From: Cryobacterium glaciale
GTDB lineage: Bacteria > Actinomycetota > Actinomycetes > Actinomycetales > Microbacteriaceae
Length of the DNA stretch: 64,000 bases
Direction: 5' to 3'
Assembly: GCF_004402535.1 (NCBI RefSeq)
Contig: NZ_SOEY01000023.1
Span: forward strand, 1 to 64,000
A program made the position numbers and the translations under genes. The notes beneath the pieces are model-generated. The model had not been told where the DNA came from. It ran no database searches and worked only from the letters and a program-made list of their open reading frames with translations. The stretch's first letter is position 1. The number at the start of each line of letters is the position of its first letter. Shown in pieces: positions 6,679-14,493 of the stretch.

Positions 6679-8978
6679 TGTCGCAGCGCGGCTTAGAGAC
6701 CGCCCGCGACGACGTCTCGGCCACCGAACGCCTCATCCGCATGCTCTACCTCGGAGTCGGCGCCACGGCACTGATCTTCGGCGCACTCTCGCTCGATACG
6801 TTCCTGCGACAGGTTTACCCCACCTTCCCGCTCGCCTCCGTCGGCGTCTGGATCTTCATTGTGGGGTTGCCGGCGGCGCTCGGTTTTCTCTCCCACGTGG
6901 CGCCCCTGCGGATGTTGCGGCGAATCGCTGTCGCCGAAGCCGCTGGGTTTCCGGTCGTTCTCGGGTTCTGGTTGATCATGCGGTTCGATCCGCTGCCGGA
7001 AGGCGACGACGTGCCGTGGGTGCTCATGCTCTCGGGAATCCCGACGGTCACCATCGCCATCTTCGCCAGTCCGTGGACCGCACGCATCTATGCCGTACTC
7101 GCCTCCATCGCCAGCGGCATCATCCGCGCGGCGACCTCGGCCGAACCCCAGCCCCTGCTCGTCGGGTTGCAGGACGCCCTGTACATGCTTCTGCTGTCGA
7201 GCGTTTTGGTGGGACTGACCCTGACCATCCGGAGCAGCGCCGCCCGGGTCGACTCGGAGGAGCACGTTCGGCGGGCCGCCGAAGCCGAACAGGCCGCCCG
7301 CGCTGCTCGGCGCGCTGAACGGCGCATCATCAACGCCCTCGTGCACGACAGCGTGCTCTCTACCCTGCTGATGGCGGGCCTGAATCGGGCCTCGCCCATC
7401 GTCGTCGGGCGCCAGGCGCGGTCGACGCTCGACCAGCTCGACGCCCTCGGCACGCAGGCCTGGCCAACCGTCGTCAGCGGGACGGACTTCGCCGACCGGC
7501 TGCGCCAGCAGTGCGAGCAGCTGGCCGCGCACGTACACGTGCACGTCATGATCCTGCAGAACGACCTCAAGTCGATCCCCGCCCCGGTCATGCTCGCGCT
7601 GCTCGGCGCCGCCGGCGAGGCACTCCGCAACTCCGTCGCCGCCGCCGGGGTCGGCCACCCGCACAGGGTGCATCGTCGGGTCACCCTCAGCACCGACCAG
7701 GGCACGATCCACCTCGCCGTCACCGACGACGGCGTGGGCTTCGACCCGGCCACGGTTCCCGACCACCGCTTGGGAATTGCCGAGAGCGTCGTCGGCCGCA
7801 TGGAACGCCTCGCCGGCGGCAGCGCCATCATCACGAGCCGACCCGGGCACGGAACCTCGGTCGACCTGTTCTGGGTTCGGCCGGCGGTCAGCACCGAGCC
7901 GACCACTGCCGCCGTGACCACAGCGACCTCACTCGCCCAGATCCCAGGGACCGCGTCGCGCCCACTATCATTCTCAGCGTCCCTCGGCCTGTCAGTGCAC
8001 ATGGCCCGGGGCGTCGTCGTGCTCTTCATCGTCGTGCATGCGGTGCTCGCGGCCGCCAACTCCGATCGCGTCACACCGATGCCGCTGGGCATCTTTGCCT
8101 TCCTGGTGCTCTCGACCGCAGCGATCCTGGTCACCGGTGACGCCGCCGACCCGATGCCGCTCAGCCGCACGGTGGGGGTTCTGCTGCTCACCACAGTCGC
8201 CGGTGGGCTCATGTACTTTCACATTCCGGGCGGGAACATCGGCCCCTTCGCCCACTGGCACCTGGGTGCCATCACGCTCCTGCTCGTCGTGCTGGTCGCC
8301 CGCGGACGCACCGCCTGGGCCTGGGCGGGTTACGCCATGATGACGGTGGTATCCGTCTTCTGGGCCCTGCAGATCGGGCACACCGTCGGCGATGGTCTGG
8401 TTTTGGTGAGCCGCCACGCCGGCACCCTCCTGGCCGGAACCCTGTTCGCCGTCGGCCTGCGGCATTCCTCCCGCAACCTCGACGACCTGTATCGCGACCG
8501 GTCCAGGCGCGAGACCTTCGTGGCCCAGACCGGTGCGACCGCCTCCGAACGTCAGGCACAGGTCGCCCGTCTGAACGCCATGGCTCGGCCCTCGCTGGAA
8601 CGTCTCACCCGCACCGATGCGGTGACCGATCGTCAGCGGGACGAATTCCTGCTGGTTGAAGCGAGCCTGCGGGACGCCATCCGGGCGCGCTGCCTGTTCG
8701 TCGAACCCATCATCGGGTCGACCTGGGCGGCACGATCCCGCGGCGTGCAGGTCGTGCTGCTCGACGACAGCGGCGACCGGCCGCCGGCATCCGTTGTGCG
8801 CACGGCGGCGATCATCGGCGCTGAGCTCGACCGCCTCACCCAGGGCCGGCTCACGGTGCGGGTGCTCCCACCCGGGCGCCCTGAGTTCGCCACGATCATG
8901 GTTGAGACCACCGTGAACGAGGCCACCGAGAGTCGTCTGCTGCTCATCGCGCGCGACGGCACCGCGCGGGAGGCCTAG
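6678..8978 (+). CDS. Double-module sensor histidine kinase
   Basis: 766 aa, about twice the usual size. Module 1 has membrane segments between residues 25 and 185, the phospho-acceptor helix INALVHDSVL (His223), and an HATPase domain with N-box GEALRNSVAAAG, DDGVGF, and GHGTS ending near residue 400. Module 2 repeats the layout: a second membrane block at about 436-600, a helical segment without an obvious phospho-His, and a C-terminal domain (EPIIGSTWAARSRGVQ onwards) that looks like an HATPase fold lacking G boxes. This suggests an intramolecular fusion of an active and a degenerate kinase, echoing the separate degenerate proteins upstream. Cognate of the coupled response regulator. Confidence 0.8.
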   Translation: MSQRGLETARDDVSATERLIRMLYLGVGATALIFGALSLDTFLRQVYPTFPLASVGVWIFIVGLPAALGFLSHVAPLRMLRRIAVAEAAGFPVVLGFWLIMRFDPLPEGDDVPWVLMLSGIPTVTIAIFASPWTARIYAVLASIASGIIRAATSAEPQPLLVGLQDALYMLLLSSVLVGLTLTIRSSAARVDSEEHVRRAAEAEQAARAARRAERRIINALVHDSVLSTLLMAGLNRASPIVVGRQARSTLDQLDALGTQAWPTVVSGTDFADRLRQQCEQLAAHVHVHVMILQNDLKSIPAPVMLALLGAAGEALRNSVAAAGVGHPHRVHRRVTLSTDQGTIHLAVTDDGVGFDPATVPDHRLGIAESVVGRMERLAGGSAIITSRPGHGTSVDLFWVRPAVSTEPTTAAVTTATSLAQIPGTASRPLSFSASLGLSVHMARGVVVLFIVVHAVLAAANSDRVTPMPLGIFAFLVLSTAAILVTGDAADPMPLSRTVGVLLLTTVAGGLMYFHIPGGNIGPFAHWHLGAITLLLVVLVARGRTAWAWAGYAMMTVVSVFWALQIGHTVGDGLVLVSRHAGTLLAGTLFAVGLRHSSRNLDDLYRDRSRRETFVAQTGATASERQAQVARLNAMARPSLERLTRTDAVTDRQRDEFLLVEASLRDAIRARCLFVEPIIGSTWAARSRGVQVVLLDDSGDRPPASVVRTAAIIGAELDRLTQGRLTVRVLPPGRPEFATIMVETTVNEATESRLLLIARDGTAREA

Positions 8979-8990
8979 ACCTATCGTTAC

Positions 8991-9006
8991 CCCCAATACG
9001 GGGCAC
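8991..9006. promoter_or_regulatory. Candidate operator CCCC-N5-GGGG
   Basis: CCCCAATACGGGGCAC, an inverted repeat with 4-bp arms, lies 115 bases before the surface-protein start. Near-copies occur at 10166 (CCCCAAAACGGGGCAC) and, more weakly, at 10915 (CCCCAAATGGGCA). Recurrence at three nearby promoters suggests one regulator; the response regulator is a candidate but nothing proves it. Confidence 0.35.
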
Positions 9007-9120
9007 ATTGCGGGTTGGCGCGCGAAAAAGGATTATGTATCGCCACGAGGAAGCCGCTAGCCTGACAGCAACCTAGGTATTTCACGAGGATCTGCCGGGA
9101 AATCACTACGGGGGACCTCG

Positions 9121-9666
9121 ATGTTCAAGAAAACGCTCGCTACAGTGGCACTCGCCGTCATGGCGACTTTCGCGTTCGCGCCGGCCGCGAATGCCGCCGG
9201 GTATGTGCCTGATGATCTCGTCACCCAGGAAGAAGCCCCGGTCGCCGGTGAGACCACCGTCATCGCCTTCGCCGAAGGCGCCTTCGCCGGCAACGAATTC
9301 GTCGACTTCACCGTGACCGGCTCGCACGAGGCCACCCTCTCGGTCATCAAGACCGCCGTTGACTCCACCCTGCGCAAGCAGGCCTCCGGCGGCGCAGTGT
9401 CCGTCAACATCGTCCTGCACCCGGACGCCTTCGGCACCTACACCCTCACCGGTGTCGGCGCCGACTCCGGCCTGATCGGTATCGCCTCCGCGACCATCGT
9501 GCCCGCCGACGCGGGTGCCGCGACCGGCGACAGCGCCTCTGGCCTGTCCGCCACCGGCTACAACGTTCCCGTGCTCGTGATCTGGGGCGCCGGCGGACTG
9601 CTCGCGCTCGGTGTCGCACTCGTGCTCGTGCGCCTCTCGATCCGCCGCCAGCAACTGGCCAAGTAA
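9121..9666 (+). CDS. Secreted surface protein with LSATG sorting-like signal
   Basis: 181 aa. N-terminal signal peptide (MFKKTLATVALAVMATFAFA, cleavage probably after PAANA), then an extracellular domain of about 115 residues with beta-rich composition. A cell-wall sorting-like signal follows: LSATG at 142-146, hydrophobic segment 150-171 and basic tail RLSIRRQQLAK. LAxTG/LSATG variants are typical substrates of actinobacterial class E sortases. The extracellular domain (GETTVIAFAEGAFAGNEFVDF) resembles Ig-like surface modules of other Microbacteriaceae, but I recognise no specific family. Located directly after the two-component genes with its own promoter region and a strong terminator. Confidence 0.75.
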   Translation: MFKKTLATVALAVMATFAFAPAANAAGYVPDDLVTQEEAPVAGETTVIAFAEGAFAGNEFVDFTVTGSHEATLSVIKTAVDSTLRKQASGGAVSVNIVLHPDAFGTYTLTGVGADSGLIGIASATIVPADAGAATGDSASGLSATGYNVPVLVIWGAGGLLALGVALVLVRLSIRRQQLAK

Positions 9667-9682
9667 CTCTCGAACAACCTGC

Positions 9683-9716
9683 GCGACGGGACCGGTCTTC
9701 GGACGGGTCCCGTCGC
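9683..9716 (+). terminator. Hairpin terminator after the surface-protein gene
   Basis: GCGACGGGACC pairs with GGTCCCGTCGC around a short loop, beginning 17 bases after the stop codon. The 11-bp GC-rich stem is the strongest in this part of the window. It has no U-tract, as is common in actinobacteria. It sits between convergent genes and could serve both. Confidence 0.75.
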
Positions 9717-9720
9717 CGTG

Positions 9721-10026
9721 TTAAAGCCGCTCGGCTGGTTCGGCGACGACCTGCAACCCGGTCGCGGAGTTCGCCGAGAGCGACAACGCTTCGATCCAGT
9801 CCCGGTTGAGCGTCGGTACCTTGCCGCCGAAGTACTTAAAAGCCAGTGAGATGCCCGGGTGCACCCAGACCGTGCTGCGGCCGCCGCCGGTGAGCGGGTC
9901 GTCCCGCCAGGAGAAATAGAACGATTCGCCGCGGCGCAACTTGGCACCGATCACCAGCTGGATATGGGCCAGCACGCGGTCGTCGAAGTCTGCCGTCAGG
10001 TTGGAATCGTAGGTGAGCTTGCCCAT
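9721..10026 (-). CDS. Small conserved protein, DUF7882-like
   Basis: 101 aa. Starts MGKLTYDSN and contains the signature AHIQLVIGAKLRRGESF, the stretch DDPLTGGGRSTVWVHPGI, and a C-terminal LSANSATGL segment. This matches a small protein common in Microbacteriaceae that is often mislabelled ATP-dependent DNA ligase; its function is unknown. The internal ATG at 10026 was chosen over an upstream start at 10137 because family members begin MGKL(I/T)Y. No membrane segment or catalytic motif is visible. Confidence 0.8.
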   Translation of the reverse strand: MGKLTYDSNLTADFDDRVLAHIQLVIGAKLRRGESFYFSWRDDPLTGGGRSTVWVHPGISLAFKYFGGKVPTLNRDWIEALSLSANSATGLQVVAEPAERL

Positions 10027-10165
10027 GATCTGGCCCTTATCGTTCGGGGCGTCGAACAGCGGACGGGCCGTGTGCCGGCAGCCCGAGTTCGCACCTAACG
10101 AGATTGTGCTGTAGATCCTAGTGAACGCCCCACCCAAATGGCTCTCCGGGTTAGGGATATAGCAG

Positions 10166-10182
10166 CCCCAAAACGGGGCACC
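10166..10182. promoter_or_regulatory. Candidate operator CCCC-N5-GGGG, second copy
   Basis: CCCCAAAACGGGGCACC, differing from the copy at 8991 by one base in the centre. It lies between two minus-strand genes, just past the 3' end of the CAAX protease and about 140 bases upstream of the DUF7882-like start, so it would act on the latter. Confidence 0.3.
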
Positions 10183-10186
10183 CGAG

Positions 10187-10888
10187 CTACAGCGCCGGCA
10201 CTATCACGAGCGCATTGAACACGACGTGCGCCACGATCGCCGCACCGATACGCCCGGTCAGCATCGAAGCGGATGCCGCAGCCAGGCCGAACAGCAGGGT
10301 CCCGGCCCCGACGACCACCGCCTCCACCGGCGACCCGGCCGACACGACGTGCAGCAACGCGAAGCTCAGGCCGCTCACGCCGATCGCAACGCCCGTGGCC
10401 GCGCGGCCCGGCGTCGCCGCGAGCACCGAGCGCAACACGAGGCCGCGAAAGAACAGCTCCTCGACCAGCGGCGCGATCAGCACGGGGGCAAGCAGCGTCC
10501 CGAACAGCCACCACGGGTCGTAGCTCGGCGGGCCCAGGGTGACGCCGCCCACCGATCCGACCTGCCCGTAGCCGACGATTTCGAGCACGGTCGCCACGGT
10601 GCGGCCCAGCAGGCCGATCGCGAGCCCCCAGACCAGGTCGATCGGGCGAAAGCGCAGGCCGAAGTCGCGGCGCAGCGATCCGGAGCCGTGCCACCGGCTG
10701 GCGATCAGGGCGGCAGCCCCCAGCGGCAGCCAGACCACGGCATAGCCGACCAGCTCACGTGCGCCGTCGAATGCAGTGCCGTCGAGAGCAGCGGGCCAGG
10801 AAGCGACCAGGAGCAGGCCGAGCACGGCGAGGGTTGCGCCCGCCGCGGCATCCGCTCGCCGCAGGTCCCGACCGGTTGAAATCGTCAC
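10187..10888 (-). CDS. CPBP/CAAX-type intramembrane metalloprotease
   Basis: 233 aa with about eight hydrophobic segments. The three family motifs are intact: EELFFRG (143-149), FALLH (His180) and HVVFNA (221-226). These place glutamate and histidine residues at the membrane-embedded active site of Rce1/CPBP (Abi) proteases. Bacterial members act in peptide maturation, bacteriocin immunity or sortase-related surface processing, but no substrate is evident here. It is transcribed away from the polysaccharide operon, sharing the short divergent region 10889-11011. Confidence 0.88.
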   Translation of the reverse strand: MTISTGRDLRRADAAAGATLAVLGLLLVASWPAALDGTAFDGARELVGYAVVWLPLGAAALIASRWHGSGSLRRDFGLRFRPIDLVWGLAIGLLGRTVATVLEIVGYGQVGSVGGVTLGPPSYDPWWLFGTLLAPVLIAPLVEELFFRGLVLRSVLAATPGRAATGVAIGVSGLSFALLHVVSAGSPVEAVVVGAGTLLFGLAAASASMLTGRIGAAIVAHVVFNALVIVPAL

Positions 10889-10914
10889 CAGTCCAAACTA
10901 CCGGCCTTGATCTA

Positions 10915-10953
10915 CCCCAAATGGGCATTTTGTGTCCCCCGGGGTGGGTACCC
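10915..10953 (+). promoter_or_regulatory. Regulatory region before first BY-kinase gene
   Basis: Contains CCCCAAATGGGCA (weak match to the CCCC-N5-GGGG sites) and TCCCCCGGGGTGGGTACCC. The CCCGGGGT part recurs upstream of the second BY-kinase, where ACCCGGGG is directly repeated at 14443-14450 and 14458-14465. A shared regulator of the two paralogous genes is plausible but unproven. Confidence 0.3.
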
Positions 10954-11011
10954 TCAGAATGGGCACAGTCTGCGCACAGAAGAAAACCCAGGAAAGAAAG
11001 TAGTAGTACGA

Positions 11012-12484
11012 GTGGAACTCCGTGATTACCTCCGCATCCTGCGCACCAGCTGGGTGCTCATCGTTCTGCTCTGCCTGGCCGGCGTCGGTGCGGCGTCGGC
11101 CTATTCGCTCGCGGTGACCGCACAGTTCAGCGCGACGGCCCGGGTGATCGTCTCCACCCAGGGCAGCGGTTCCACGGCCGATCTGGCCCAGGGCAGCAGC
11201 TTCACTGTGGCCAGGGTGAAGACCTACTCCGAGCTGGCCAGCACGCCGATCGTACTGTTGCCCGTCATCGCGAGCCTCAAACTCGGCGGCTCGCCCGAGG
11301 CCCTCGCGAGCCGGGTGAGCGCATCCGCTCCCCTCGGCACCTCCATCATCGACATCACCGTGATCGACACCGACCCCACCCGGGCCGCCGACATCGCCAA
11401 CGCCGTCTCGCAGCAACTCTCGAGCGTCGTCGAAGAGATCGAAACCCCCGACCTTGAGGGGGCCGCTTCCCCGGTCAGGCTCTCCCCGGCCCAGGAGGCC
11501 ACGGTGCCGCTCACGCCCGAAAGCCCCAATGTTGCGCTCAATATCGCGCTCGGCGCCCTGGTCGGACTGGCCCTCGGCGTCGGCATCGCCGTGCTGCGGC
11601 ACACGCTGAACACCCGCATTCGCACCGAGCGTGACGTGCAGCAGCTCTCTGACCTGCCCATCCTCGGCGGCATCGTGTTCGACAAGAAGTCCGCCGAGCG
11701 GCCGCTCGTCATGCACGACGACCCGCGCAGCCCGCGCGCCGAGTCGTTTCGAACCCTGCGCACCAACCTCCAGTACCTCGACGTCGGCCGCGTCGACCGC
11801 GGATTCGTCATCACCTCGTCCATTCAGAGCGAGGGAAAGAGTACGACCGGCGCCAACCTCGCCATTGCGCTGGCGGATGCCGGTGCTCGCGTTCTGCTCG
11901 TCGACGCCGACCTGCGCCGCCCCAAGGTCGCCGACTATATGGGCATCGAAGGCGCGGTCGGCCTCACCGACGTGCTCATCGGGCGGGCCGAACTCGACGA
12001 CGTCATTCAACCGTGGGGCCGCGGTGCGCTGTTCGTGCTACCGGCCGGGCAGGAGCCGCCGAACCCGAGCGAGCTGCTCGGATCCACCCGCATGAGCGCC
12101 CTCGTCGCCGACTTCAATGCGGCGTTCGACGTGGTGCTCTACGACTCACCCCCGCTGCTGCCGGTAACGGATGCCGCCATCCTCGCCACTGCGGTCGGCG
12201 GCACGATCGTCGTGGTCGCCGCCGGTCGCACCCACCGGGGCCAGCTCACCGGGGCCCTCGCCGCCCTGCGCCAGGTCGGAGCCCACGTCTCCGGCCTCGT
12301 GCTCACGATGCTGCCGACCTCCGGCCCCGACGCCGTCGGCTCCGGCTACGGAGGGTATGGCTACGGCGGCTACGGCTACGCCCAGGACTCCAGCTCTGGC
12401 GGCCACGCCCCGGCCGTCCCCGTGGAAGCGCCGGCCAGCGTTCCGGCCGCGGCCCGCTCGCGCGGAATCCGAGCCCGCCGGTAG
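11012..12484 (+). CDS. Wzz-fused bacterial tyrosine kinase (CpsD/CapB type), copy 1
   Basis: 490 aa polysaccharide co-polymerase and autokinase. An N-terminal Wzz domain is bounded by membrane segments at about 13-36 and 174-196. The cytoplasmic kinase follows, with Walker A SSIQSEGKST (Lys276), Walker A' VLLVDADLRRP (about 294-304) and Walker B VVLYDSPP. The C-terminus carries a tyrosine cluster (GYGGYGYGGYGY), the usual autophosphorylation site. GTG at 11012 was chosen because the paralogue at 14494 begins MELRDY at the same point and a GGAAAG purine run precedes it. Controls exopolysaccharide chain length or export together with the phosphatase downstream. Confidence 0.9.
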   Translation: MELRDYLRILRTSWVLIVLLCLAGVGAASAYSLAVTAQFSATARVIVSTQGSGSTADLAQGSSFTVARVKTYSELASTPIVLLPVIASLKLGGSPEALASRVSASAPLGTSIIDITVIDTDPTRAADIANAVSQQLSSVVEEIETPDLEGAASPVRLSPAQEATVPLTPESPNVALNIALGALVGLALGVGIAVLRHTLNTRIRTERDVQQLSDLPILGGIVFDKKSAERPLVMHDDPRSPRAESFRTLRTNLQYLDVGRVDRGFVITSSIQSEGKSTTGANLAIALADAGARVLLVDADLRRPKVADYMGIEGAVGLTDVLIGRAELDDVIQPWGRGALFVLPAGQEPPNPSELLGSTRMSALVADFNAAFDVVLYDSPPLLPVTDAAILATAVGGTIVVVAAGRTHRGQLTGALAALRQVGAHVSGLVLTMLPTSGPDAVGSGYGGYGYGGYGYAQDSSSGGHAPAVPVEAPASVPAAARSRGIRARR

Positions 12485-12575
12485 CCCGCCGGCCGCATGC
12501 AAGGCGCAAGCGGGCCGCCGCGCCCGGCCCCGCGTGCCAACCGGCCAGCCGCGCCGGTTCTGCTTGAATAAGCGC

Positions 12576-14414
12576 ATGGCCTCCGCTCACTCCGCCCCCG
12601 CCACGCCCGCCTCAGCCACGCCCGCCCCAGCCCCGCCCGAACGTCGCAAGCCGGCGCGTGCCCGCACCGTCGTCGGGCTCGTCGTACTCGGACTGCTCGC
12701 TGTCGTGCTGTTCGTCGTGGCCTGGGTCGGAATCCGCGGCCTGCAGGCGCAGGACGCCCTCGAGAGCGCCCTGCCGCTCGCCGCGCAATTGCAGGAGCAG
12801 GTGCTCGCGGGGGAGACCGCCGCCGGTTCCGCCACCGACACGGCCGCCGCGCTCGCCGACTACGCCGACACCGCCCGCGACCGCACGAGCGACCCGATCT
12901 GGCGCGCGGTCGAAGCCCTGCCGGGGGTCGGCCCCAACCTCGTGGCCGTGCGAGAGCTCGCCGCCGTCGTCGACGACGTAGCCACTGACGCCATCACCCC
13001 GCTTGCGACGCTCGCGGGAAAGCTCAGCCTCGACGACTTCAAACCGGTCGACGGCCAGCTCGCCCTGCAGCCGCTGCTCGACGCCCAACAGCCGGTGCAG
13101 CAGGCGAGCAGCACGCTCAGCCGGGCCGCCTTCGACGTCACCGCGATCGACACGAGCGCGGTGCTCGAACCGGTGCGCCGCGCCGTGAACCGCCTGCAGA
13201 AGCAGACCATTGACATTGCCGGCACCCTCGACATCATGGATCGGGCCATCACCCTGCTGCCCGCCATGCTCGGCGCCGACGGGCCGCGCAACTACATCCT
13301 GCTGTTCCAGAACCCGGCCGAACTGCGCTCGACCGGCGGAATCTCCGGCGCGCTCGCGCTGCTCCACACCGAGAACGGCGCGATTAGTCTCACCCAGCAG
13401 GCCAGTTCCGCATCGTTTCGCCACCACGACGAACCGGTGCTGCCGCTGAGCGACGACATCCGCTCGATCTATGGCGACATCACCGGCGAATACATCCAGA
13501 ACATCAACCTCACCCCCGATTTCGCCGAAACCGGTGCGCTCGCCCGCGAGATGTGGCGCATCGAGTTCGGCGTCGAGGCCGACGGGGTGCTCTCGGTCGA
13601 CCCGGTCACGCTCAGCTACCTGCTGCAGGCGACCGGCCCGATCACCCTCGCCACCGGCGACGAACTCACCGCCGACAACGCCGTGAACCTGCTGCTGAGC
13701 GAGGTGTACGCCCGCTATGACGACCCCGCCCAGCAGGATGCCTTCTTCGCCGCGGCCGCCGGCGCCGTGTTCGACGCCGTGAAGAGCGGCCGGGCCGACC
13801 CGGCCACGCTCATCGACGCCCTCACCCAGGCCGGACGCGAGTACCGCGTACTCATCAACAGCGCCAGGGACGACGAGCAGGCGGTACTCGCCGACACGAC
13901 CCTCGCAGGCGGTCGGCCGCTCAGTTCCGACGCGGTACAGACCTTCGGCCTGTATCTCAACGACGCCACCGGCGCCAAAATGGACGTCTACCTCGACGTG
14001 CAGACCGCCGTCGGCCAGTCCGTCTGCCGTTTGGACAAGCGCCCCCAGTTCGCGGTGCAAGTGACCATGACCAACACCGCCCCAGCGGATGCCGCCGCCA
14101 CGCTTCCGCCCTATGTCACCGGCGGCGGCGCATTCGGCATCGCACTCGGCAACGTGAACACCAAGGTCTCCGCCTATGGCGTTCCTGGCATGCTCAACGA
14201 CGGTGTGTCCCGGGACGGGGTGGCCGTTCCGTACCATCCGGCCGCTGATTCCGGGTATCCGGTAAGCAGCATCGCCATCGACCTCGCCCCGGGGGAGTCC
14301 ACGGTGCTGCGGTTCGACTGGCTCGGCGCCGAGCCCTTCAACGGTGCGTTAGAGGTGCGCAGCACCCCGCTGATCAGCCTGAACGAGACCCAGACGCTGC
14401 CCATGACCTGCTGA
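12576..14414 (+). CDS. DUF4012 protein, membrane-anchored
   Basis: 612 aa. A Pro/Ala-rich cytoplasmic N-terminus (about 30 residues) and one membrane segment (about 32-52) are followed by a large extracytoplasmic region. The stretch NYILLFQNPAELRSTGG is the hallmark of DUF4012, a family repeatedly found in actinobacterial and firmicute polysaccharide clusters; its biochemical role is unsettled. It lies between two BY-kinase paralogues. The frame is open further upstream, but the ATG at 12576 gives the expected domain layout. An earlier start would overlap the kinase gene by several hundred bases. Confidence 0.85.
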   Translation: MASAHSAPATPASATPAPAPPERRKPARARTVVGLVVLGLLAVVLFVVAWVGIRGLQAQDALESALPLAAQLQEQVLAGETAAGSATDTAAALADYADTARDRTSDPIWRAVEALPGVGPNLVAVRELAAVVDDVATDAITPLATLAGKLSLDDFKPVDGQLALQPLLDAQQPVQQASSTLSRAAFDVTAIDTSAVLEPVRRAVNRLQKQTIDIAGTLDIMDRAITLLPAMLGADGPRNYILLFQNPAELRSTGGISGALALLHTENGAISLTQQASSASFRHHDEPVLPLSDDIRSIYGDITGEYIQNINLTPDFAETGALAREMWRIEFGVEADGVLSVDPVTLSYLLQATGPITLATGDELTADNAVNLLLSEVYARYDDPAQQDAFFAAAAGAVFDAVKSGRADPATLIDALTQAGREYRVLINSARDDEQAVLADTTLAGGRPLSSDAVQTFGLYLNDATGAKMDVYLDVQTAVGQSVCRLDKRPQFAVQVTMTNTAPADAAATLPPYVTGGGAFGIALGNVNTKVSAYGVPGMLNDGVSRDGVAVPYHPAADSGYPVSSIAIDLAPGESTVLRFDWLGAEPFNGALEVRSTPLISLNETQTLPMTC

Positions 14415-14442
14415 CGTCCGCTCCCGATGTGTGGGAAGCTAC

Positions 14443-14465
14443 ACCCGGGGAACCCCCACCCGGGG
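14443..14465 (+). promoter_or_regulatory. Direct repeat ACCCGGGG upstream of second BY-kinase
   Basis: Two ACCCGGGG octamers start 15 bases apart, ending 28 bases before the ATG. A related CCCGGGGT sequence precedes the first BY-kinase. Spacing near one and a half helical turns is compatible with a protein-binding site. Otherwise no -35/-10 pair is convincing. Confidence 0.3.
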
Positions 14466-14493
14466 TAGACGGCAACATCGGAAAGGCGCTCTC

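Noticed and set aside
12612..14237. 541-codon minus-strand open frame opposite the DUF4012 gene
   Set aside because: Antisense shadow: Gly/Glu/Val-rich composition, no domain, and the plus-strand frame has clear family motifs.
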